Of a stretch of 64,000 nt of DNA, positions 39,041 through 50,490 are shown in pieces; positions within the stretch are counted from its first letter, which is position 1; the number at the start of each line of letters is the position of its first letter. The notes beneath the pieces are model-generated. The model saw nothing but the letters and a program-made list of their open reading frames with translations, did no database searches and had not been told where the DNA came from. This stretch comes from Plectrocnemia conspersa (taxonomy: Eukaryota > Arthropoda > Insecta > Trichoptera > Polycentropodidae). Both the position numbers and the translations under genes were made by a program. The stretch lies in NCBI GenBank assembly GCA_009617715.1, contig VTFK01000298.1:281239-345238 (forward strand), in the 5' to 3' direction.

Positions 39041-42000
39041 CAAATCGTGCCTATTGTTAGAATATTTTTCGTTATTGTGGACCCAAAAAAGAAATTGGCA
39101 TATTTTAGTCGATAATGCAAGATATGCAATTTTCTTCGTATTTTAACATTTATATAATACAATGTGATCTTTCATAATGTGTTGTATAGTTTATCAAATC
39201 ATTAATGATTGATAACAGTGGCATTTTTAATATATCTCGTTTATTAATAACTTAGCTGTTTCAAATTTTAAATGTGATCCTTTCAACCAAATGTGTAATT
39301 TCCTATATTATAATATCGCATAGAATACCAGAGCAAAGGTTAAATATATTTATTATTTAGTACTTCCAGAACTCAATTATAGCTGTTCTCAGAACAATAA
39401 TCATAATTTCCGATGCCAGTCGAAGGTATATCACATTTTGTATGATTATTGATTTTATAGATTTTATATGCCACTGCAGTAAAATGTGATATATTATTGT
39501 AAGACTGTTTTCAAAATCATATTATTTAGATAGAATTTCACATAACATTACTTAATACATATTTTGAACAAAGTATATATTGTAATATGATATTTTTATC
39601 TGCACTTAAATTCACACTCGTTAAAGTTTTATAATTATAGAAATGTTTTTATAATACTCGTTGACTATTAATATTTTTAATGCTGTTTGCACATATTTAT
39701 TTTGCTGATACTAATAGTACAAAAAAATCTAGTCACTTTCATTATCACATACATATGTAAGTTTATATTTATTGTACAAACTTAAAATAATTTATTAATA
39801 TGATGATATTTTAAACTTAGCCTTATAGTGTTGTATGACTTGGAGAGATTTCAACACACTTTTAGTCATAAAGTAATCATTTTTGTTCTAATTGTCGTCA
39901 AAATCCTCATGCCTTCAAATTACTATTGAATGTATATTAAATGTGATTTATATGAATGTGTACCATTATAAATGTTTATTTAAAATAAACCTTTTAAAAT
40001 TTATTCCTAATTGTATCATTTACATGTATATTTTATAACTATATTTCATATTTTTATCATACATACATAAATGTATATATATTCAAATTTAATATGGAAA
40101 TTATATTTCTTAACATTTTACCGTATACAGTGCTATATATGGCCACACAAGTTAATTTCAAAACTCTCTTTTTTCTTGACATCTTTGGTAACATAATTGT
40201 GACCATTTTGCCATCAGGCATCGAAACCAAAAACTGCGTAAACCGTTGATATTCATTTAAAGTGCGTCAGTTGATAATGTCACATTGCTATGTGTTTGAA
40301 CATAAATTTTTCGTTGATTGTGTACAAAACGCATTTTAAAAATATATATCGAGAAACATTGAATATTGGTAAGTAAATTTGAAAATATACTGATTAATTT
40401 TACAATCGTAATCATATCATAAATGCGGTTTCTTTATAAAGCCAAATATAACACTACATACAGTAAAGGTTATGATATTGCCATATTTTCAATTAATTTA
40501 TTTAATTTGTATTATTAAATTTTATAGAAGAGATGATAATGTATTTTTTTTAAAATGAGTAATAAAACATAATAATAACAAGGTTTGCTTTGTAGAGATA
40601 AAGATAAAACGGGTGCATAAGTACGTAAGAACTAAAAATTAAGTGCAACGATTTATAAACAACGTGTCAAGTATAAATCAATAAAAATCCGACTGCTGGT
40701 CGGCTTTATCATATTTTTGTTACCCATAAGTTTCCGGAAAAAACGATTACAATAACTGCTTTCAATACTTTCTACCAAAATTCTACCTTCTTCCCGGAAA
40801 ATACGATTACAATGACCCATATCAATAATTTCTGCCTTCAAATGTAATTAAAAAATAACTTTAAATAACATTTATATAATTAAATACATTTATCAAAGCA
40901 TGCTTTAACATATAGCAATAAAATTGCATCACTTGTCGAATCAAATGACAAACTGACCTCATTTGTATAATCATAGTATATAAAGAGACATTTATGGTTC
41001 ACTAATAAACATTAGCTTCTAGGAATAATTTAAATTTTATTGAAGACAGAGTCTTGGTATGATTATTAATCCAATAGACGCATAGAGTAAAGAATATCAT
41101 ATATATATACATTCTTTACTCGATGAATAGACGTTAATAGGTTTAATGTGAACACTCAGATCAATTCATAGGAACTTTAATTATCAACTCAATGTAAATT
41201 AAAATGGAGTGATGCATTCCTTTCCCATTACACCAATTAATCCGTAACTAGATCTTATTTCATTTTTAAAATGGTTTTCAGTGTAAACAATAAATGCAAT
41301 ACAATGCAGTCACTTTGAGATGAAATCACCAATTTTATATGGACACACTTACTTTCTTTGTATTTGTATACTGCAATGTTCATCATTGTCATTTAACATG
41401 CAACCTTTTTCAGTTCTTAATATTCGAGTATGGAATTACCCATTTTCCTATTTACTGAAGATGGTATACAACTTTTTTGAAAAACGAATAGGTGTAGTCA
41501 GTAGTGATTTCCAGCATTCTTTCTATGTTAAATTTGGTGATAATTATTTAGACTTATCTTATAAGGTATTGAAATTATTTATTTAAATTTCAATATTTAG
41601 ATTTTTGGACGATTCATGATTATCTCTATAGTGATTTCCTAGTTTTTCAGCTAATTGAAAAATATTTTTTCCAGCAATTTCTTTAAACGATATCAACACA
41701 TTGATAGCTTCTCAATCTAAGATATTATAAAATACTTAAAGAGGTTATCTGCGGAATCTATTTCACAGAATCTACTATCGAGCATTTTGGCCAACCACAT
41801 CCTCTAAGAATTAAGTCTTGAAAAATAATCTGTTTTAATCTTTTAAAAACGCTAATGTAGTTTTATCAATTTAAATTTTGCAAAGTTCATAATCTGTGTT
41901 GATGGTTTTATTTAGTTTCCTTTTAATAAGCTTGAACCAATCTTAAACGATTATATGTGGAAGACATTTTTCTCGTAATTATTTATACCACAAGGGCCTC

Positions 42001-42963
42001 AGTAATCGGTTACCTTTACTTTGGCAGTCCGCTTACGAATGTCGTTAGTCCGACATTTTAAAACTTTCCCTAGAGAGGCGTTTTGTCAAGTGACATCATT
42101 AGTTTAACTACCAATAACTACTTCATTACAAAACAAGTTTTATGTTATTCATTAGATTCTTTATCTCAGAACTATTATTATAATACTTTTATAGTTTTGC
42201 AACTTATGATTGTATTTTTTAATGCTGTTTATGACAATGAAGCTTTGAACAGTTATAATATGTCATGATCTTGTAAATTTAAAACAGAAACAAGTAACAC
42301 AATTCTTAAAACTGTTCAAAAGGTCTAATACAAAATCGATTGGATCGATAAATAAAAATAAGTGTCTGTAACTGTTATCCGTCTGATGAAATAGATTTCA
42401 GAAAACTTTGATCGTTTGGTGTTACAAGAGAGAACAGAAACTCGATTGCAGGATTGTCACGTGAAATAATATAGTGATTATGTTAAAAAGAAATAAAGTA
42501 GGTATATCAAAGTAATGTGGTATAAATTATTTTTGCACTTTTAATTTTCGAAGCAGCCCTCATAATTTCATCACATTTGTTGCAAAATTTTATGATTTTT
42601 TCAATATTTATAATTTTGTTATTAATAAATTATATGTTTAATGGAATGGAGGAATATTTTTTTTTTGTGCATTCCAAATATAAAACTATTATGATCCGGT
42701 TAAAAAGTATTATTTTTTCTTAAAATAAAACTATTTGTCAATGGTCGATTTTTGGTGTGTTATTGTCTTGTTGTGCGAATTTGCTCAGCCGACACTGCGT
42801 GAGCCTGCTTTACCGACACTTGTGAAATGACAGGTTAGATTTGTATCTATCCAAAAAACAATGGCTCGATAGTTTTCGGGGCAAAGCGATGTGTATTTTG
42901 ACGATTTGATCGAAGCGGCGGGCTGGCTCTGCCGCGTCGGCTCGGGGGAGAATCGTTCGCGAA
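39041..42963. other. Intergenic region, AT-rich, with tandem repeat and small hairpin
   Basis: After the FAM234-like 3' UTR no coding sequence is supported. A 60-base unit is duplicated in tandem at 40732-40850, and an 11-bp stem hairpin lies at 41085-41121. The GC-richer stretch 42760-42963 is the probable promoter and 5' UTR of the PKA-R1 gene. Confidence 0.5.
40732..40850. repeat. Two tandem 60-bp units
   Basis: TTCCGGAAAAAACGATTACAAT at 40732 onward is matched 60 bases later by CCCGGAAAATACGATTACAA; the following bases (CTTTCAATACTTTCTACC against CATATCAATAATTTCTGCC) also align. This is a simple tandem duplication with several substitutions. Confidence 0.75.
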
Positions 42964-43128
42964 ATGGCCTCCACCGCGGAGGAGGAGCAGGGTCTGCGCG
43001 AGTGCGACAACTACATACAGAGTCACAACATTCAGATCCTGCTCAAGGATTGCATCGTGCAACTGTGCGTCAACCGACCGGAGAACCCAGTCATATTCCT
43101 GCGCCAGTATTTCCAGAGACTCGAAAGG
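42964..43128 (+). CDS. Pka-R1: cAMP-dependent protein kinase type I regulatory subunit, first coding exon only
   Basis: 55 codons from the ATG to a strong donor (AGG then GTGAGT at 43129). The sequence [19 protein letters not shown], then [15 protein letters not shown] and [17 protein letters not shown], is the dimerisation/docking domain of PKA RI, which binds A-kinase anchoring proteins. It includes the cysteine (Cys38 here) that in RI forms interchain disulfides. The inhibitor segment and the two cAMP-binding domains are not in the window on this strand, so the intron must run beyond 64000 or the remaining exons were missed. GC content rises sharply over the 200 bases upstream, consistent with a promoter. 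Confidence 0.92.
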
Positions 43129-44069
43129 GTGAGTGTCGCATATTCGTATTTTATCACGTTGGTAAAAAAAAAATATTTTCCTTAATCCGATCTTAATTCG
43201 ATATACAGAACGATCTCATTGTTTGCGTGCATGCATTATTTTGACATTTGTTACAACTTTCGTCGCTCTCCGGTAGGTGGCCGAGTTATATTCGAAACTA
43301 CGCAATGTAGGTCATAAGGAAAATTGCTCATGTACTGAAATAAGGATTTTTCCCATTTGAAATTATCTAATTAGATTTAAAATATTCTGATAAACAACAT
43401 GAAAAAATATGTACAAAAAAGTCGTTTCTCTCAAAAGTGTTGCTAGTGTAGATAATTATTAATGACAGATATTTTATGTTTAAATATTTATTTCATAAAA
43501 ATATATTGAAATGCATATAAAACAAATGTTGATAAAGTTAATAATCCAACCATATATAAATAAATTTAAATGAAGGTAGCATATAAATTACCTTTAGCAA
43601 CCCCTCCCCGTTACCTATAAATTATGAAAATCAAAATTATCTTTACAATTTGTTCAAGGTGTTTGTAGTATTTTAACCATTTATTATATAAATATCTTGA
43701 TCCAAATATTTATCTATGAAGTGACCGAATATAAAACGATATATTATTTAACATGAATTATTATTTATAAAAATATTAATTTCTCGAGGTTTTCAAAGTC
43801 CTCAAAGACTTTCATAATACTCTGAATATAAATTAATGAATAAAATAAATAATAAAACTAAATAAATAAAAGTATTTAAAAATTTATTATATATATCTCT
43901 ATATAATATAATAAAAGAACAAATTAATAAAACAATTATAAATATTAAGCTTATGATTCAATAAGATTAATATAAATATATTTCTTGAATTAATATCAAT
44001 TAAATTCTAATATATGTAAAAAAAAATAATATAAAACCATCTTAACGATCATTAGATTATTTAATTAAA

Positions 44070-44300
44070 TATATCATTCAAAAAGGCTCGGACTTGAGCC
44101 AACACTACCAAAAATTTTTGACTACAAAGGGTTAAAAATGTGATAACATGTATGGCAAAGGTCAAGAGAATATGGAGGATGATGCAAACTTTTCAATTCT
44201 AATTCGCTCAATTTTGCAACAGAAGTTTCTGAAGTATGTGGCCTCGCATTATCATGGAGCATCATGAAGATTGACTTTTCCCGGAGATTGTATTTTCTGA
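44070..44300 (-). pseudogene. Mariner transposase relic C (C-terminal part)
   Basis: The minus strand at 44262-44130 reads MLHDNARPHTSETSVAKLSE followed by SLHHPPYSLDL. This is the mariner block HDNARPH, with the third catalytic aspartate, and the PHPPYSPDL block, both still well preserved. The sequence beyond on either side is too decayed to extend. Confidence 0.8.
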
Positions 44301-44791
44301 AAAACGTTTTTAAGATACTATATCAAAATTATGCAGAGCATAGTTACATATCTTAACATATTTTTTTAATTCACACTAATGACCAATTTTAAGAAACAGT
44401 CAATATTATATTAAAACGCTCAGAACTGTTGCACTACATCAATGTTTTTACTACTATATAATAAGTTATATTATACCTATGCAAAAGTGTAAAATTCGAG
44501 AAATTTCTTTTTGCGCGGGTTAACATATTTTCATGCTCATCATAACGCATTGGGGGGAAATCTGTCTAGAACATCTGGAAAATCACATATCGCCAGTTGA
44601 AGGTTTTGTACCACATACCTATATTAGCAGAGTCAGTTTCACAAGCTTCTTTGCCAAATATGCTCCTTGATAGTCAGTTTGTGACTGGCCTGCGAGAATC
44701 ATTCATATGGCATCACATTGGTGAATAATTTGAAAATATAAATCCTTACTACCAATAACTTTTCGCACGAACTAAATACATGTAAACGTTC

Positions 44792-44842
44792 TCTGGTTTG
44801 CATTAAGCTATACATTATCTATATAGCTTAATGCAAACCAGA
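44792..44842. repeat. Perfect 21-bp inverted repeat with 9-base loop
   Basis: 44792-44812 (TCTGGTTTGCATTAAGCTATA) is the exact reverse complement of 44822-44842. The compact, mismatch-free stem would form a stable hairpin in DNA or RNA. Confidence 0.9.
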
Positions 44843-46642
44843 ATATTCTTGATATACTTATCTAGTTAGTTCATAATTAATTGCTTGCCATGCACCACGC
44901 CAATCGTCCGTAAAAGCCTAGATAAAAGGGCTTAGATTAGGGACGTCGTGTGGTTCCTAATCTCATAAAAAATACCATCTGTCGCTATTGATCGAATTGG
45001 TTAGTATTACCGCGGTTTGCACTAAACATGAGCGTGTGCCAGGCGGCTAATTTGATTTTTGTTTAGCATATTCATTACCACCGTACCTCGAGTAGTTGTA
45101 ACTCTACCGGTCACTGTCGAAAGCATCTTTACGGATGGCGCTTGTGATTTGTTGATTAGCGACTTAACTATGGGGAATTGGTTGGACAGGCAAAGGATAC
45201 TGGTGAGGCGTGGCATCCGAGGTAGCTCTCTGGCAGCCGTCGCTGTGAGGAGGCCTTCGAGTACTTCGATAGCGAGGAGCAACTGTTGGGCAGTCACTCC
45301 GATACAGCAGGTTGTATTTTGGCGTTATGTAACTCTGAGAGTCGCTCTCGCGATATTTAGCTATAAAATTATCACGTCCATGGGGGTACAGAATCTGTAC
45401 TGCAGATTGTCGTTTTCGGTAATGGTAGTGACACGATCGATAGCGCTTGTCAATCATCAGATAATCAAATCGGGCGCTCTTATCGCATTCGACGCGTTCT
45501 CTCTCCGCGATATGTTTTATGTATCATAGGTATATTCACATGCCTTTACAAAGGTTACGATATGAAGAAACTTATGTAAGATACGTCGGACTGATGAGCA
45601 GGTGTTGTAAAAATTTTCACCTGCTTGCGAACGTACAATCACTTTTTCTTCTGACATCGCGCTGCATAAAATTTAAAATGTTTATTTGCAAACTCTTTAT
45701 TTTACGATCGATTATCGTGTAGTGATATTACTAGACCACATCTCTTGGAAATGCATCGGCGTTAGAAATTAATTGTTAGCTGAATATAAAGGTTAAGTAT
45801 CCCCATTATTCCATAGAGTTATTGGATGATTATGAAATTCTGTAACGCAGTGATTAGACCTTATTATATTGTTATAGCGTTATATTGATTTTTTAAAGAT
45901 TCATTTTATTACAGATATACATTTTGCTATTTTTAGCTATTTTCATTATACTCCCATAATATATCAAACTTTAAGAAAATAAACACATATCAAACCGTGT
46001 AGTTAAAGTAATGTTTCGCTTGCGTGTCTTGCATAACCTAAGCGTGCTTACGAATAATCCACTGTCGTTTTGGCAGCTCCGAGTTTATCCTAACGGTTTT
46101 TGCACGCACTTTTTACGTATTCGGAACATTTTTCATGGTCACGGCCGTTGTTTTTCGTTAATTGCCAAGATAACTCTTTGCTACGATGGAGTTAAGAAAA
46201 CTTGGTATAGCTTTTATACCTTTCCTACTATATATTTTTTTCATAAACAGTACGTGTTTTTGGCTCGACAACCTCGAAAATCGTTAGCCTTTCACTTTTA
46301 ATAGAACGCAAACGCTGGAACTATATACGCTACCTAGACCGAAAGTGAATTCATTGTTAAACTCTGGATTATGTTTTGTCTTAACCTTAATTATCTTTGC
46401 TTCAAAACGTCGCTGAAAGTTATACCATGAAATTACGCGGCGGTTGAGCCCATTTGATTAATGTCCTTCGTTTAGGATCTTACCTTGAGCGTTTAGTAGG
46501 GAGAGGGATTGCGTGACAGTATCGCCGGTAATTTCAAAATTAACGATTCATGTCTTGTCCGTTTTTCAATTTGTGCCCTTTGATTATCGCGGTGAGTACG
46601 GAATTAAACAAGGAAAAGTCGCAGTGAAACTTTCGTGGTGTG

Positions 46643-46650
46643 TGACGTCA
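46643..46650. promoter_or_regulatory. CRE palindrome TGACGTCA
   Basis: Exact eight-base CREB/ATF consensus site, 17 bases before a second one at 46667, in the putative PKA-R1 intron. Whether it is bound is unknown. Confidence 0.5.
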
Positions 46651-46666
46651 GCGCCTTCGATGCACG

Positions 46667-46674
46667 TGACGTCA
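46667..46674. promoter_or_regulatory. CRE palindrome TGACGTCA
   Basis: Second exact CREB/ATF consensus. Centre-to-centre distance to the first is 24 bases; both lie in a short GC-richer stretch. Confidence 0.5.
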
Positions 46675-47063
46675 CTGAGAATATAATCTTAGTTTAGAGT
46701 TTAAATATATTTATAGACGGATTTTATCAAGTTAATAGATTAGTCGATTGTATAGAACGCACAGTTCTTAATAGCAAATTTATTGGAAGGTATTTGTATA
46801 ATAAAAATACTCAAAGATCTATCGGTGGGAAAATTTGATGCTTGAGTTCACGTTGTTTATAAATTGCCTTCTTTATCACTGGAGTGTTTCTTTTTGTGAT
46901 ATCTTTGCAAATCATTGACGTGATAATAAGACGTCCCGTAAAAATAGTGTCACGGACTAAAATTGTCTTTAGTTTTTCGACCGGAAATGTAATGCCTTTA
47001 GCTCATTAGCTCCTGATTTATTCGATTCTAGGCGCCTTTGCTGAATTCAGATTATCCCAAGTG

Positions 47064-47249
47064 TAAAGTGACCAGACGTTCTGGAGTGTGCGGGACTGTC
47101 TCGGATTTGAGTTGTTCGACCCGCATTAAACATCGTCCCGGTAGGTGTTCCGCATTTTGACAAATTTCCGAGGTGCCTTTTTTGTTCCCGCAGCATCCTT
47201 AAATGAACAAAAAGTTCCGCATTCCAACCTAATAAATCTGGCCACTTTA
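47064..47249. mobile_element. Short hAT-like MITE
   Basis: 186 bases with imperfect terminal inverted repeats: TAAAGTGACCAGACG at the left, TAAAGTGGCCAGATT read inward from the right. The flanks are CCCAAGTG (47056-47063) and TCCAAGTG (47250-47257), an 8-base duplication with one mismatch. The inner phrase GCATTCCAACCTAA recurs at 58259, inside another element. Confidence 0.65.
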
Positions 47250-49919
47250 TCCAAGTGTCAAATTCTAACAAGTACATTTTGTGAAATAGTGAACAATTTC
47301 GAAGCTTCTACAGGTTGATGTAATTTGAATCTTCTATGTTGGCAGCATTGTAAATGAGATAGCTGTCAATAACACGCGTGTTCAAAGTGTTAAATGTTAG
47401 TTTGCAACAACACATTTATGAAATAGATCGCTTTACCACCGCTCAACGCTCAGGGCCTCTGCAACATCATGGCGCCCGTTTAGCCGAGAATATTGCTGCT
47501 GTAAGTGAAAGTGTGGCTCCTTTTGGTGCATTTTGCATCTGGATTTTCATTTACACCCATATACAATTCAGATAATACAAGAACTGAAGCCCAAAAATCA
47601 TGGATAGTGAAAATTTTACGTACATTGGTTTGCAGATGCGTCGTCAAATCATGTATCTGTCCCGCCGTTACGTATAGCTCTAGGGTAGCCAACTTAAACC
47701 AGGCCACAGCGGCGCCCCTGAGAGGATGCTGCGGCGTAAACATTGGGAACCAATGTGTTAGCTCAATAATTGTCAAGTGCGATGGTAGTGACAATATGCT
47801 GTTATTCTGCAGGAATCTGACGAGAATTCATAAACAATATATGGAGCTTGATATATTTGCAATATCAAATTAAATACATTTATATAATAGATAATCGTTT
47901 TTTGCAAAATTAATTGACACAAGCCACGCTACTTTCTGTGGTTTATACAACCCTGGCTATCGATAAACACTTGTGCATGTCGAGAATACTGCGTCTTTCA
48001 GCCAATATTATTTATTTATTGTTTTTTTATTAATTAAAATCTGACCATTATGACTTGACAGGTTTCTTCAATGCATCATGATGGCTATTATACAAACAAG
48101 TTTTATTTGATATTTCACATTCTTGCAAATACAACACATCGACACACTCTTTAATATACACATTATTAAGATTCACAAGAAATATTAAAAAAAAAAATGA
48201 TGGTGCACACTAACAATATACATATGTGCACCGTCCCAGCTACTCGTAGCTTTCGTCGTAAACATCCTTGTTTGCCAAGTTTGCCGGTCAAGAACAAGGG
48301 ACGCGATCGTGACTACGGCACGCAGCTAGAAGTCGCCAAGGAATATAACTATTTGTTAAATAACTGTAATCTGGATGTGCAGAGACTGCATATCTTGTAT
48401 AAAACAGTCAATTATTTTATTGTTGTATCGTAGATAACTTCGTAAAAATGCATATTATCAAAGATCGTTCTCCTTTCTACAAAAAAACTTTAGTATTTAT
48501 GTTCGTTATTTTTACCTTAGATTGTTATGTAGCACCGATATCAATAGTTTATTCAAAGCAGAGCGTAATAGTAAATGCTATTTATATAGATAATGGATTA
48601 ATCGTAGATAACTGAAAAAATGGGTATGCAATGTGTATATTATGATTTATTTTATTTCTAAAAGTTTAAAGTTAGAATTTTTACCTACTTTAGTTATATA
48701 TTAGATATATATCAATGTATTTAAAAATATCATTAGATGCAATTTTCTGTGCCGTCATCAAATTGTTGAGATCTGCAACTTCAATTTTGTATCATATCAT
48801 CTTAGATTATTATATATTTTACCTAAAAAGACAAGATGTCTTATTTATTCAATTTTGTAGAAAAAATTGAATTCCGAACATATATTCTATCACTTTAATG
48901 TAAATTCGTTTTTGTAAATTAAAGTAGCCTTGTCTAGTATAGGCGTTTTAGCACTAATGCATATGCTCCTTAAAAACAGTTATAAAATCAACGATGGTAG
49001 CGACGCAGTATTTTTTCATAACTTCCCCAATCACCCCTTCCCATGTTTCCAAATTCTTGTGGTCTTTCCGGTTCGCTTCCGCAATCACATCAATATTATA
49101 CGCCCGCTCGACCGTAACGATCCGCCTTTAAAAGAGTTTATCCGGAACCGCTTCTGCGGGATGCTTAAGGGGTTAACTTTTATCCCGGCGACGATTCGAT
49201 TAGAGCCTTCACCCGAAAAACGATAATAAACACGCAGACTAAGATATATTTTGCGTAATTATCGGAAGGGTCGTAAATCATACGTCGTCTTCTAAAATGT
49301 GCCGATTTCCAAGAGACTTTTCTAAATATTCGAGATAAAAAGGCTCGACGCCGAAACGCATAAGTCCTTGATGTGTATGTATACAGGCTGATAAGAACAT
49401 CGCTTTCGATCGTGGTTCGTCGAACTGAAAATATTTAATGGACGAACCTTTCATTTTATGATCGGCACATACATAAAATATTGCCTTATTGCCTGTCACT
49501 ATCTGTTCGATTTAGGTATTGAAGCAATTGCTTATATTTGTCGAATTTATGTGTTATCATATGGAGGTGATATAGTGTGTCGTTTTGTATATTTTTTAAT
49601 TTGTATTACTTCTCCTCTTTTAGTATTTGAGAGATCAGTTCAACTGCACTATTTAAAAATTAAAATTGAACAAAATAATCATATGAAGAAAAGGTATCCG
49701 TTCTTATTATGCAGCATCCTATTTTCTAATGCACCTAATAACTAAGATGTTCATAAAACATCGCTTACAAGTTAAATATAATTTTCTTTGTGAATTTTCT
49801 AGATCTATCGATACTGTATGTTCATTGTAGGATACAGTATTAATGTCCTATCTATGATATTTTTGAATACACCAATTTTCTTTAATAAATTTTGAGTTCG
49901 ACCTCGAACAATAAAACTC

Positions 49920-50490
49920 ATGAGCCGGTTGACTTCTACGAGCTCCCTAAAAGTTTTATCGGATCTTCCAAGAAACTACATTCTGTCTTGCGGATGCCTT
50001 ATCATTTTTTCACACGGCCGTAAAACTATTCCGACGCACCCTGTGCGCGCATGGCAAAGTTTGGAAACCTTCGCCTTGCGGAATCGCAGCAGTCGTGGGG
50101 TGGGCGGGTGGCTCCGGGTGTTTCCTCTGTCCTCTTTCTCCACAGTGACGTCATCGTTGAGCGTAGTAGCGGTGGGAAAACAGACAGGGTGGTGCTGGTG
50201 CTGCTCTCCTACCTACCTCACACGCTATATTGTTTGCTCGAGCCGGCGAGCCATTCAGTATCCCGGCTACTCCCAGTGGGTGCACACACGAAACTCTTCG
50301 TCGTTTCGCTGCGTATTTCCCGAAAAAAGGAACGCTCGGGACCTCCACACCATCGATCGACGCCGTTCTCCTCCCGCGCCCTCACGCCACTAGCGACTCT
50401 GCCATGTGATTTCCTTCAATCGTTCGGAAAAGGCGCCAAACACAGGCGCCATCGCCGAGGGGTTAGCGATGTTGATAATAAGGGTATGTG
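49920..50490 (+). promoter_or_regulatory. GC-rich island with CRE, possible alternative promoter and first exon
   Basis: The most GC-rich stretch between 43200 and 54900. It contains an exact CRE (TGACGTCA, 50146-50153) and ends in a plus-strand donor-like AATAAGG then GTATGT near 50484. It may be an alternative, perhaps untranslated, first exon of PKA-R1, whose fly counterpart has several promoters. The overlapping open frames here look like a by-product of GC content. Confidence 0.35.

Noticed and set aside
48197..48433. Plus-strand frame with RKHPCLPSLPVKNKGRDRDY
   Set aside because: Locally less AT-rich, but no family recognised and no convincing splice sites; left as part of the intron.
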